Assembly (NCBI RefSeq): GCF_051014445.1
Contig: NW_027488378.1
Span: 5,080,601-5,144,600 of the forward strand
DNA from: Colletes latitarsis
Lineage: Eukaryota > Arthropoda > Insecta > Hymenoptera > Colletidae
Length of the DNA stretch: 64,000 bases
Reading direction: 5' to 3'
The notes below the pieces were generated by a model that was not told the DNA's origin, did not search any database, and saw only the letters and a program-made list of their open reading frames with translations. Positions 1-9,090 of the stretch are shown piece after piece (the stretch's first letter is position 1; each line of letters starts with the position of its first letter). Both the position numbers and the translations under genes were made by a program.

Positions 1-72
1 CTTGATTTTCGTCTTAGTTTGGCCTCTAGAATCTCCTATTAAAATGTTTCTCAGGGCTGGCCGAACACCCTG
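1..72. mobile_element. Right end of a TA-flanked inverted-repeat element (unit preceding unit 1)
   Basis: The window opens inside the right terminal inverted repeat of the element seen complete at 9091-9769. The outer end reads CCGAACACCCTG and is followed by TA at 73-74. The 177-bp satellite starts about 10 bp later, exactly as at the starts of units 2, 3 and 4. This shows that another macro-repeat unit continues to the left of the window. Confidence 0.8.
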
Positions 73-83
73 TATACTACTAT

Positions 84-1505
84 GTTGGTCAGATCCATGG
101 TTTGTTCCGGTTTGAATCACGCAGTAATGTGGGCCCACAAAGAAGCAGTCAATTAAACCTGATTTCGATCAATATTTTAGAGGATAACACCGGTTAGGTC
201 TGGGTCAGGTCTGGGTTATGCCCGCATCTGGCTCATGATTATGCCTTCTTCGCATACTTGTTGGCCAGATCCTGGGTTTTTTTCGGGTTTGAATCACGTA
301 GTAATGTGGTACCACACAGTAACAGTCAATTAAACCTGGATTCGGCCAGTATTTTAGAGGATAACACCGGTTAGGTCTGGGTTAGGTCTGGGATATGCCC
401 GCATCTGGCTCATGATTTTGCCTTCTTCGCATACTTGTTGGCCAGATCCTGGGTTTTTTTCGTGTTTGAATCACGTAGTAATGTGGTAACACACTGAAGC
501 AGTCAATTAAACCTGGTTTCGATCAATATTTTAGAGGATAACACCGGTTAGGTCTGGGTTAGGTCTGGGTTATGCCCGCATCTGGCTCATGATTATGCCT
601 TCTTCGCATACTTGTTGGCCAGATCCTGGGTTTCTTCTGGTTTGAATCACGTAGTAATGTGGTACCACACAGTAACAGTCAATTAAACCTGGATTCGGTC
701 AGTATTTTAGAGGATAACACCGGTTAGGTCTGGGTTAGGTCTGGGATGTGCGCGCATCTGGCTTATACTTTCGCCTTTTTCGCATACTTGTTGGCCAGAT
801 CCTGGGTTTTTTTCGTGTTTGAATCACGTAGTAATGTGGTACCACAAAGAAGCAGTCAATTAAACCTGATTTCGATCAATATTTTAGAGGATAACACCGG
901 TTAGGTCTGGGTCAGGTCTGGGTTATGCCCGCATCTGGCTCATGATTATGCCTTCTTCGCATACTTGTTGGCCAGATCCTGGGTTTTTTTCGGGTTTGAA
1001 TCACGTAGTAATGTGGTACCACACAGTAACAGTCAATTAAACCTGGATTCGGCCAGTATTTTAGAGGATAACACCGGTTAGGTCTGGGTTAGGTCTGGGA
1101 TATGCCCGCATCTGGCTCATGATTTTGCCTTCTTCGCATACTTGTTGGCCAGATCCTGGGTTTTTTTCGTGTTTGAATCACGTAGTAATGTGGTAACACA
1201 CTGAAGCAGTCAATTAAACCTGGTTTCGATCAATATTTTAGAGGATAACACCGGTTAGGTCTGGCTTAGGACTGGGTTATGCCCGCATCTGGCTCATGAT
1301 TTTGCCTTTTTCGCAAACTTGTTGGCCAGATCTTGGGTTTTTTTCGTGTTTGAATCACGTAGTAATGTGGTAACACACTGAAGCAGTCAATTAAACCTGG
1401 TTTCGATCAATATTTTAGAGGATAACACCGGTTAGGTCTTGGTTAGGTCTGGGTTATACCAGCATCTGGCTCATGATTTTGCCTTCTTCGCATACGTGTT
1501 GGCCA
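84..1505 (+). repeat. 177-bp satellite array 1 (8 monomers) with embedded TTAGGTCTGGG doublets
   Basis: The landmark TTGGCCAGAT recurs at 261, 438, 615, 791, 968, 1145 and 1322, a 176-177 bp period, with partial matches at 85 and 1499. Each monomer contains GG followed by two tandem TTAGGTCTGGG motifs or a close variant, then a segment beginning TTATGCCCGCATCTGGC or GATATGCCCGCATC. Monomers differ by point changes such as TACCACACAG versus AACACACTGA and a GATGTGCGCGC variant. The doublet resembles variant TTAGG-type telomere motifs of Hymenoptera, so a subtelomeric satellite is likely (inference). It ends at 1505, where TTGGCCA passes into unrelated AT-rich spacer. Confidence 0.92.
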
Positions 1506-1930
1506 CGTGTTGACGATAAAACTGTAAGATAAAGGATGAATTAAGTTCCAAGTCCCTAAAATTTTCCAAATCATAGATTTAAAAATGATTTAGATATTTA
1601 CATGATTTTAGTGTGGGTATTTATACAAGTATGTAAATCTCTATTTATGCATAACATGTTACCCCTAAATGGGCAAGTTAATGAATTATATACATGTTAA
1701 TTGTATAATAATAACCCTTTGTTCCTCATAAAAATTCACAACTGAATTGCTATCATTCTAAAAAAATCCATCCCAAAATATATTATCAAAACTAGTAATA
1801 AATTATTTGAACAAGGTGATAACAGATTTGAAATATTTAATAAAATTTAAATACCAGATATTGATAGTATTAATAAAATATAATATTAATACTATTTTGA
1901 CACTGTTATTTGATTTTAATATTAATTATA
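1506..1930. other. AT-rich spacer, no gene recognised (unit 1)
   Basis: Low-complexity AT-rich DNA with stops in every frame and no motif I recognise. It repeats in the other units directly after the 177-bp array, at 11203-11627, 26893-27317 and 44261-44685. Confidence 0.6.
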
Positions 1931-2206
1931 GATACTTTGATTATTGATTTATTAAAACATAAAGTTAATGAAGTCCCAGTAGATTATAAATATTTTAAAG
2001 AGCATGAATTAGCATAGAATTTCATAAAAAATTTGATGAGTGATAGAAGTAACTTGAATAATCTGAATTTTGTAGCTTTTACTATATCTTTGGATATGGA
2101 ATCACAGATTCATTTTATTAATAAAAATAGAGATAGTACTGATGATTTACTCAGACTCGTTAAAGTAAGTGGGCCAAGTGGGAAGAATATTAAGATAGAT
2201 GGATAG
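1931..2206 (+). pseudogene. Decayed exon-like reading frame, unidentified (unit 1)
   Basis: One frame stays open for about 91 codons with a single internal TAG (after HELA), which is unusual in DNA this AT-rich. It contains segments such as YKYFKEHELA, NFVAFTISLDMES and DSTDDLLRLVK. A splice-donor-like AAGTAAGT lies at 2163-2170, so coding sequence may have ended there. I do not recognise the family. It could be a fragment of a host gene or of an older transposon. The same frame with the same stop occurs in all four units, so the decay preceded the macro-duplication. Confidence 0.3.
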
Positions 2207-2375
2207 ATATTGGTAAAAGTATACTTCTTGTCCTTATATAGGAAATCGTTAATATTACAAATAAACTCTTTCTGTAAAATCTTGAACTTATCATTATAAT
2301 TTATAGAATTAAAGTCAACGCATCTAATAATGAAAGTGAACTGAAGTATTTTATAGACTTGTCAAGAACGTTTTT
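2163..2375 (+). repeat. Diverged direct repeat A, left copy (unit 1)
   Basis: The segment beginning AAAGTAAGTGGGCCAAGTGG resembles, in the same orientation, the segment from about 5402 beginning AAAGTAAGTCGGTCAAGTAG. Both share GGAAGAATATT, a TTGGTAAAA block and an end like ACTTGTCAAGAACG versus ACTCGTCAAAACCG. The two copies flank the Merlin-like element. Identity is only moderate, judged by eye. Confidence 0.45.
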
Positions 2376-2376
2376 T

Positions 2377-2500
2377 GGTATATTCCTAGCAAACGACCCG
2401 TTCAACGATCGGGATGAGTTATACGTAATTCGATTCGTCTAATTCAGTATATTATTTCATTAGTATATGCATTTCATTATCTGCGGAAATTCGGTATTTT
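2377..2500 (+). repeat. Left inverted repeat of the Merlin-like element (unit 1)
   Basis: Shares TTCCTAGCAAACG, a CCCGTTCA block, GAGTTATAC, ATTCGATTCG, CTAATTCAGTA and GGAAATTCG with the reverse complement of 5163-5287. By eye about four fifths of positions match, with a few small gaps. Confidence 0.75.
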
Positions 2501-3078
2501 TACAAAGTAACTAAGTATTTTAAATATATTCTGATAGGTTCACAGGTGGAAACAAGTGACTGTCGTTACCTGTGTTCAAAATGCCAGCTAGTAAAATGCT
2601 AATTTGTTAACAATAACATTTGTTGAATGAAATTTCTGCTATTTCTGCAAATATCTCATTGAATAAATCACCATCTTTCTATTATATATACATTTACTAA
2701 ATACATAATGGCTCAGGTATCCAATGAAGTTACTCTTATTGGAAATATAAAATATTGATAGTATTATATGTTAGAAAAAAGTGGTGTCTTCAATTTAATT
2801 CATGTAAGCATCAGTAATGAGATCTTGAAAATTGACGCTGTGATTAATTTTCAAATGGCCTCTGTGCCATTATTTCTACAACAAAATGTTGATTCATCAG
2901 TCTCTATCTACTCTACCCTTCCACAATTGCTGCGCAGTATTTTTATTTAATGTTAGTTATATAATATATCACGACATTGCTCATAATTATACGTTAGAAT
3001 ATATGGTAATTTTAAAACAATATCTGTAACTGAGTTTGTTTTTAGAAAACCACGTTCTTTGCTTTTCAAATATCTTTA
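2501..3078. other. Merlin interior without recognisable coding sequence (unit 1)
   Basis: AT-rich DNA between the left inverted repeat and the recognisable transposase end. A 60-codon open frame (2768-2950) has no motif I recognise and is not supported as a gene. The N-terminal half of a Merlin transposase would be expected here, but I cannot find its landmark motifs. Confidence 0.5.
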
Positions 3079-3444
3079 TATAATGCAATGGCTTTTAAAA
3101 ACTAAGGGTATAAACATCTCACCGTAAACCGTAAATAGTTTACATTTTAAAGATCCAGAAACAGGCGCTCATACGAATAAAACAGAAACTACGTGGAAGC
3201 ATAGTAAACACTTTTTGCCTGAATATTGTCGGTTAGTATTTGCAGTTCCACACGTTTTTTAATATGTTTTTCTAACATATAATACAAAATAATAAATATT
3301 ATATTTTCTATTTTCAGCAAAAAAGATAATTTCATTGGGTACTTAAGCCATTACGTGTTTTATAAACCTTCCAAGCAAGGAAAGGATGATTTATTTAATC
3401 AGTTCTTAAAAGAAATTTCAGAAATTTCATTTGATGATGATTGA
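3079..3444 (+). pseudogene. Merlin (ISXO2-like) transposase C-terminal relic with intron (unit 1)
   Basis: Two stretches match the end of the ISXO2-like DDE domain. From 3079 a frame reads YNAMAFKN, stop, GYKHLTVN; another frame from 3128 reads TVNSLHFKDPETGAHTNKTE and continues through TTWKHSKHFLPEYC. The E of NKTE followed by TW fits the acidic residue closing the DDE triad (family knowledge). The frames are separated by an exact 7-bp tandem duplication, ACCGTAA at 3121-3127 and 3128-3134; removing one copy in thought joins the conserved TVN to what follows. A GT-AG interval, 3232-3317 (86 bp), interrupts the frame after CYS-CG and the reading resumes as KKDNFIGYLSHYVF, so it behaves as a phase-2 intron. 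The frame ends at TGA 3442-3444. Identification of the family is confident; function is lost. Confidence 0.78.
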
Positions 3445-3750
3445 TTCTGTAAAAAATCAAAATATACCAGACTTAGATGATAATGAAATTTAATAATAAA
3501 AACAAGTTAAGCCAACGTACTGCGTGCAATAGTAATTTACTATATATTGTAAACACTGTCAGCGGCGGGGAGACATTTTTTACTGTTGCTGCATGTACTG
3601 TCTACATACCTGGTTTTAATACTGTCCACCTGACCGACTCGTGGAAGTTCTATGCCTAAAAAAATGATTTTTATGCATCATACAAATTCTTCTACAAATT
3701 CCCATTTGACAATGTAGAATAGATCCAATTAGATAAATTATTTATAATTT
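3445..3750. other. Spacer between Merlin transposase end and Copia relic (unit 1)
   Basis: No gene recognised. A 60-codon plus-strand open frame at 3477-3659 has no family motif and probably arose by chance. It is identical in all four units because the units themselves are nearly identical. Confidence 0.5.
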
Positions 3751-4852
3751 TTAAAATGAACATAGCAACGATTTAATGTTAATCATTACATTACCAATCT
3801 TTCCAGATATTAGTTTAAAACCATCACCAACTTTAATATCAACCGGGTTTTGTAGATTTTTGGATTCATAAAAGTACTCATCTGTGTTTATTATGTGATC
3901 TGAGCAACCACTATCTAGTAGCCATTTAATATTTCTACTTCTTCTATTTTGCTACTTTTCATTACTTCAACCTTGAATGAATTGTAATTTCTACTGTCAT
4001 CTAGACTCGAATTTCCAGCCACTTTTCTATCGTGTCTATTTTGTATATGTTTGAAAAGGTTGCCTTTTGTAATAATTATTAAAGTTTTCTGGGCAGTAAC
4101 GTTGGATGTGCCCTGACTTATTACACTGACTTAACATACCGCTTCAGTAGTCGTTGCACTGCTATGCTGATTATCCTTTGAATTGAGATACTTGTTCTGA
4201 TTGCGTTGTACGTGTCGAAACCTATGACCTCTAGGATTTTTAGTTAAATTTGAACTAAACGTGCGAGTGTAATTTCTGCTGTACTCAAAGTAGTAACTTT
4301 TACCGTTTCTCTTTTGATACTCTAACAGTAATTTAGATTTTACATACTCAACTGTTTTCTCCTTCGTTGGCAGTGCATCAATAATATCAACAATACGTGA
4401 GAAGTTAACGTTAATAACAGATAATTCAATTTATCCTCTTCATTCACAGTCTCACCAGTATTTTTGAGCCTATTTATATGCGTTTCAAATTCGTTAAAGA
4501 AGTCACTTGGATTTTCACCTTCTTTCATTTTTAATTCTAACAATCTTCTTTTACACAATAGCTTTACTGCACTGTTTTTAACTAGATAAATTTCGTCAAG
4601 CTTTGCAATCATATTTTTCGCAGTCGTTTCTGATATTATTAATTCTAACTGAGTGTTTGAAATACTGTTTACGATGTAACTTTTTGCTTTAATTTCCTTT
4701 TTTATTCCAATCTTCGACTCTTATTTCAGCCGGTCTTTCATCATGTAGAATAACCTCGTTACAGTCTTTCATTTCTAAAAATAAATTTAGCCTGAATTTC
4801 CAGTTCCATAAAATATTTGTAACATGAAATCGTCCTTTTTTTCACTTGCCAT
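3751..4852 (-). pseudogene. Copia-type gag-protease relic (unit 1)
   Basis: Read on the minus strand from an ATG at 4852 (MASEKKDDF), the segment shows the order of a Copia polyprotein start. A gag portion at 4340-4612 contains FFNEFETHINRLKNTGE and EDKLNYLLLTL, the UBN2/Copia gag pattern. A zinc knuckle lies at 4093-4125 (CNKSGHIQRYC). An aspartic protease follows with WLLDSGCSDHI, the catalytic DSG at 3907-3915. Frame shifts separate the N-terminal gag, the 90-codon gag block, the knuckle and the protease, whose frame stops at 3751-3753. No integrase or reverse transcriptase follows, so the 3' part was deleted. It is non-functional and lies antisense inside the Merlin-like element. Confidence 0.82.
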
Positions 4853-4923
4853 GCTTCAAACTTAGGTTATCTTCCTTTCACAACTAAATTTCTTTTCTTT
4901 ACTGTTAACGAACAAACCACGGA

Positions 4924-4935
4924 CCTCTGCTACCA
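4924..4935 (-). other. tRNA-iMet primer-binding site of the Copia relic (unit 1)
   Basis: On the minus strand TGGTAGCAGAGG directly follows the LTR end (..AACA). It is what one expects opposite the 3' end of an insect initiator methionine tRNA ending CCTCTGCTA plus CCA. Position between LTR and gag start supports the call. The tRNA sequence is from memory. Confidence 0.6.
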
Positions 4936-5059
4936 TGTTAAAATACTGTTTATATTATTTATTATAATGAATCTTGTTACAAAACAACCACACTTATTTT
5001 CCATTGTGAAAAGAAAACTTAAAAACTAAAAGAACATTCCTCGACGTGTGCTTCTCTCA

Positions 5060-5097
<38 letters not shown>

Positions 5098-5143
5098 CCT
5101 AAACACTAAAGAAACTAACGAATTTTAAGTCATATTTCTAACA
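4936..5143 (-). repeat. Probable 5' LTR of the Copia relic (unit 1)
   Basis: The interval starts TGTTA and ends TAACA on the plus strand, the usual TG...CA LTR ends with a 5-bp inverted repeat, and it abuts the primer-binding site. It contains the AC microsatellite. The outer boundary is the least certain point, because I cannot find a second LTR for comparison. Confidence 0.5.
5063..5095. repeat. AC microsatellite (unit 1)
   Basis: An uninterrupted AC run of 33 nt inside the LTR. The equivalent runs are 29 nt in units 2 and 3 and 21 nt in unit 4, which makes it a handy marker for telling units apart. Confidence 0.95.
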
Positions 5144-5162
5144 ATAACAGTAACAGTTTATA

Positions 5163-5287
5163 AAAAAATAACGAATTTCCACAGATGCATAGAAATGCAT
5201 ATCAATAATGTACTGAATTAGGCGAATCGAATAATGTATAACTCACCCCGATCCGTGAACGGGCCTAGCGTTTGCTAGGAATGTTCC
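5163..5287 (-). repeat. Right inverted repeat of the Merlin-like element (unit 1)
   Basis: Reverse-complement partner of 2377-2500. Compared with the left end it carries a small extra CTAGG-like insertion after TAGCAAACG and lacks a few bases near the inner side. Confidence 0.75.
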
Positions 5288-5840
5288 ATAACTTTTCAAC
5301 AAAGTCTAAAATTTTTCCCAAGGGTTTTTGAATACCTATACACTGTATAGATATCCTGTTTCCTTCAACCGAACGACACGTGTCCCTAAAAAATATATTT
5401 ATAAAGTAAGTCGGTCAAGTAGGAAGAATATTCAGATATTTAAGAATATGAATGTATTGGTAAAAATATCCATTCCTCTTACCTTTATGTCCTGTGTATT
5501 GGATAATATAGATTTACATACTTTTACCGCTGAATTCGAAATTCTGAACTAAACATAGGTACAGGACTCGTCAAAACCGTTTTTCATTCTTTTTATAGTT
5601 TTATCTGTTTTCCAAAAAACAACCAATTAAATTAAGTTGCAAGAATGTAAAAGCGATAAAACTTACAGAGGCTTTAAATGTTTACTTAAGACTTTGCCTT
5701 TTGTAAAAACCGGCGATATTGACTGTGTGTGTGTGTGTGTAAATCGTCGTACGTTCGTGCCCGGTGCAGTAAAACACGTGCATCGATCTAAGTTACGTAC
5801 GTTCCTCACGTGCCACTTTCTCAATCTATACTTTTAAATA
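5288..5840. other. Spacer with direct repeat A' and TG microsatellite (unit 1)
   Basis: From about 5402 to 5590 it resembles 2163-2375 in the same orientation. A (TG)8-9 run lies at 5724-5740. Two short open frames (5328-5552, 5637-5837) show no family motif and span the repeat or the microsatellite, so I do not call them genes. Confidence 0.5.
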
Positions 5841-5987
5841 AAAATTTTCGATGAGGTGCATTTGTAGCTATTACGTGTAGCATCATGAGCAAACTCTTAG
5901 AAAATCACTCCTACTCCTCATTTGGACAGAATTTTTACTTTCATGATTATAGCGAAAAGTCGTTTTCCTGCTCGGGGAACACATATG
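5841..5987 (+). repeat. Solo 148-bp satellite monomer (unit 1)
   Basis: Starting at AAAATTTTCG, this aligns along almost its whole length to the monomer amplified at 48586-64000: GTGCATTTGTAGCTATTACG, TTAGAAAATC, TTTGGACAGAATTTT, GACTTTCATGATT-like and AAGTCGTTTT blocks. It carries private substitutions and ends at GGGGAACACATATG, where the inverted-repeat element begins. Equivalent solo copies lie in units 2 and 3, whereas in unit 4 the same position opens the long array. Confidence 0.88.
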
Positions 5988-5989
5988 TA

Positions 5990-7369
5990 CAGGGTGTTCG
6001 GCCACCCCTGGGAAAAATTTTAATGGGGGATTCTAGATGCCAAAATACGAAAATACAGACGAAAATCAAGAATACCAATTTGTTGATAGAGGCTACGTTA
6101 AAAAGTTATTAACAATTAAACTAAAAAATTTCAAATCGTTCTGGAAAAATTGTTATCGGTTGCGGGGGTCAATTACAATCATTTTTGGTGAATACACATA
6201 CCTCCGAAATCTTACCCACTTTCGAGATAAAAATTCGAGAATGTGTGAAATTTGTTCGATGGAAAAGAAAAATTTCAAATCGTTTTGGAAAAATTATCTT
6301 CGGTTGCGGGGGTTACTTACAACCATTTTGGGTGAATCGTCATATCCCCCTAATCATGCGCATTTTCGAGAAAGAAATTCAGTACGGGCGGAACTTTAAA
6401 CGTTAACAACTTTTTAATAAAGCCTCCATTAACAAATTGGTATTCTTGATTTTCGTCTTACTTTGGTCTCTAGAATCCCCTGGGAGAAATTGTAATGGGA
6501 GATTCTAGAGGTTAAAGTAGAACGAAAATCAAGAATACCAATTTGTTGATGGAGTAATACGATACTAAACAAAGTTATTGACGTTTAAAGTTCCGCTCTT
6601 ACTTTCGAATTTTTTTCTCGAAAATGCGCAGGATTTCGTATGTGGTATGTCTATTCACCGAAAATAATTGTAATTGACCCCCGAAACCGAAAGTAATTTT
6701 GTTCAGAACGATTTGAAATTTTCTTTTTCTTTCGTCGAAAAATTTAGGCACTGCCTGTCGATTTTTCTTAAAAATTCCTTTCTGATTTTTATTCAGTTTG
6801 TAAAATAGTTGTTTAATAATACTCTTTGTGTAGGTACCCATGAGCTCTACTCGCGAAAAAAAAACGTTTCATTGGAATATATTCACTATTCACTATATCA
6901 GTAGGAGTTGCGGGGGCTGTTTGAAAATTTGACCAGTTATATGGGATTTTTCTCACTTTACGGGGTCAAGGAACAACTTTTCCAACATCTCTACATATTC
7001 TCCATTAAAATATGCGTTGTGTTGCTGTTTGAAACATTAAAATCGTTCGATCCGGCTGTCGACCAAAAAAAAAAAATGCTTGTTACTGACCCCTGCAACG
7101 AAAACTAATTCTTCCAAGACGATTCGAAATTCTTTTTTACTTGAATTTTTTTTGTCGAAACTGAGTAGGATTTCGGGGGTACGATTCTAACTGACCTCCG
7201 CGACCAACAATAATTTTTTCAGAACGATTTGAAATTTTTTTATTTAATGTTATTAATAACTACTTTTTAACGAAACCTCAGTCGAAAAATTGATATTCTT
7301 AATTTTCGTCTTATTTTGGCTTCTAGAATCTCCCATTAAAATTTTTCCCAGGTGTGGCCAAACACCCTG
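5990..7369. mobile_element. Composite TA-flanked inverted-repeat element, two fused copies (unit 1)
   Basis: The ends are CAGGGTGTTCGGCCAC and its inverse GTGGCCAAACACCCTG, each flanked by TA (5988-5989 and 7370-7371), which suggests a TA target duplication as in Tc1/mariner-type elements (inference). The inverted repeats extend about 130 bp. In the middle, around 6420-6560, a right-end-like segment (AACAAATTGGTATTCTTG to TCTAGAATCCCC) runs straight into a left-end-like segment (GGGAGATTCTAGAGG onward). Two copies therefore sit head to tail with the outermost bases lost at the join. Internal degenerate repeats built on ATTTCAAATCGTTCTGG recur. No transposase is seen; open frames inside are products of the repeats. 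Confidence 0.72.
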
Positions 7370-7472
7370 TATATATTAAATCAATATTAATGAAATTACA
7401 CCTTGACCGAATTCATTTCAATCCCCACACTAATACATATATTGTGTGTATGTACCATAAATGGTCGAGAAT

Positions 7473-7852
7473 GGAGTCACCTTTCCTATACTGGTATTAT
7501 TAGATGGTCGCAGGTCCTGCATAAATTTCAATTTACATAATTTTTGTTTTGAGTAAACTCATTTTACTTTTTTGTATATTATTACCTAATGCAACTCATA
7601 TTTTCCAGCCATGCGATGTAGGAATATTTAGACGATTAAAAGTTGCATGGCGAAGGGTAGTGCAGGAACATAGACAAAGTACGTAGGTAGACTAAACCCA
7701 TTACGAAGGTGAATTTCGCACCAATATATCATACCATATATAAATTCCATGAAGAAGGAAATGCTTTTAAAGCTTGTGGTGGCCTATGACCGTTTAACTC
7801 AAATACAATTTACTAGACAAAACGTATTTCAGAAAGAAGAAAATAAATTAGA
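7473..7852 (+). pseudogene. pogo/Tigger-like (DDE_1, jerky-type) transposase relic (unit 1)
   Basis: Three landmarks of the pogo-type DDE domain occur in order. At about 7473-7540 the frame reads GVTFPILVLLDGRRSC, matching the FPxLLLLDGHSSH region with the catalytic Asp (GAT 7503-7505) kept and the following His lost. At about 7588-7690, in another frame, PNATHIFQPCDVGIFRRLK and AWRRVVQEHR match the PPNxTHxxQPLDVGVFxPLK motif. At about 7756-7850 GNAFKACG, a stop in place of the usual Trp, and PFNSNTIY match the GFxxCGLxPFNPxAV segment near the domain end. At least one frameshift and several stops make it dead. The 5' part is missing; the composite inverted-repeat element lies just upstream and may have replaced it. 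Confidence 0.75.
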
Positions 7853-8195
7853 ATTCATGTCGCCAGATGAAACTGACATCAATGACAGCAATATAGGTAG
7901 TTTTACATAGCATTCAAGAGCATATTCCAGATGATCTGAGAGGGGAACAATTTTCTTTTCTATATAGAAAATATTAAAATACAATCGGGACACAACTAAG
8001 ACACAACACAAGACACAACTCGCAGAGAGAAAGCACTGCTGATGTTCAACGCAGTGCAGTTCATAGTAACAGTAAAACCAATACCAGTGTAGAAGACTAA
8101 TTTAACAACGTTTCGCTAGAAGAAACTAATATATGATATACTGATCATTAATTAACTTTAATATTTCATGACAATGATGCTTTTACTTTTTTCTA

Positions 8196-8670
8196 ATGGG
8201 AATTGTTTTGTTTCCGATGGTACTGAAATCAAACTACATTAATTCTACAACGTTACTTTACTTATTTTCTCGTAAAGACAAAGATTCTTCAGAATCTATT
8301 CTGGATAAACATTATCAACATTATCAAAAGATTGAAAAAACAACAAAGAAAAGAAAAGAAAAGAAAAGAAATATAGAAAGAGTGTGTGCAATCAAAGTTA
8401 CATCAAAGACATGAAAATAGGCTCAGCTTGAAAAAATAGAAGCAATTGATAACCAGGAAAAAGAAAAACAAAGAATGAAAGAAGAACGATTAGAAAAGAA
8501 AAAAAAAAACAAGCCGAGAAATTAAAAGAAGAAAAGCTATTGAAAAAAGAAAGAAAAACAGAAAAATGAAAAGGAAAAGGAGAAAGAAAAGCAAGACGAA
8601 GAGAAGGAGAAATGTAAAACTCAAACTAAAAATAAAAATAAAGTTAAGAACGTGAAAAGAAAATAATAAA
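8196..8670 (+). other. A/G-rich tract encoding a broken Lys/Glu-rich tail (unit 1)
   Basis: A strongly polypurine stretch (densest from 8330) with a GAAAA-type microsatellite near 8346-8372. Translated on the plus strand it gives Lys/Glu-rich segments (KKRKEKKRN, EKEKQRMKEERLEKKKK) broken by frameshifts and stops. Such basic coiled tails occur after the DDE domain of some pogo/jerky transposases, so it may be the tail of the relic just upstream (inference). It could equally be simple-sequence expansion. Unit 3 has one extra 5-bp GAAAA unit. Confidence 0.4.
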
Positions 8671-9090
8671 TAATATTATTGTGTTGTTTTTACAGGGTGA
8701 ATGTAGTAACTGAACCAGGTGGTTATGACTATGCAACATTTTTATTAGCATCTTTTTCAAACTCCACTTGGAACAACACTGTACGTATGTATGTATGGGA
8801 TTATCAGGAACCGTGTTTGTTCGTTAATCGGCACACTCGTATTTATTTCGTTAAACACAGTCACACCTACTACGTACTTTTCTTCAATCTTTCTCTCTTC
8901 CGTGCTGTCTTTTCTCGCTTTCTGGGTTATTCACCCATCAGCTGTTCGGCCGTACGCTCGCCGCGTGTTGACGGCTTTTTCGGCGGTAACCGTCTTCGCT
9001 CGTGCAAGCTCGTGGACAGCGAACGATTCGCTGTACGGCCAAAAATTCGTGCGCGATTTAATAATTTTCAACTGCACGGTTCCCTACATA
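8671..9090. other. Spacer with a local GC-richer patch (unit 1)
   Basis: AT-rich at first, then GC-richer from about 8940 to 9060, with an 8-bp inverted repeat GGCCGTAC (8948-8955) and GTACGGCC (9033-9040). Overlapping open frames at 8679-9137 and 8791-9204 run into the inverted-repeat element and show no family motif, so no gene is called. Confidence 0.45.

Larger units (their letters stand above)
2377..5287 (+). mobile_element. Merlin-like DNA transposon relic with a nested Copia element (unit 1)
   Basis: The segment is bounded by inverted repeats of about 120 bp (2377-2500 and 5163-5287), with outer ends GGTATATTCC and, on the opposite strand, GGAACATTCC, both continuing TAGCAAACG. Inside, on the plus strand, is the C-terminal part of an ISXO2-type (Merlin) transposase at 3079-3444. 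A Copia-type gag-protease and LTR on the minus strand (3751-5143) occupy the right half, so the LTR element probably inserted into the DNA transposon. The linkage of ends and transposase is inferred from position. The flanking bases (ACGTTTTTT and ATAACTTTT) are only partly alike, so the expected 8-9 bp target duplication is weak. The element is dead: the transposase is frameshifted and its N-terminal half is not recognisable. Confidence 0.6.

Noticed and set aside
84..1505. Genuine terminal telomere tract
   Set aside because: The TTAGGTCTGGG motif occurs only as doublets separated by about 155 bp of other sequence, so this is a satellite with an embedded motif and not a continuous telomere.
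4924..4935. tRNA gene at the Copia leader
   Set aside because: Only 12 bases match the tRNA 3' end, as expected for a primer-binding site; no cloverleaf is present.
6037..6841. Short frames inside the composite inverted-repeat element
   Set aside because: Products of the element's degenerate repeats; no transposase motif.
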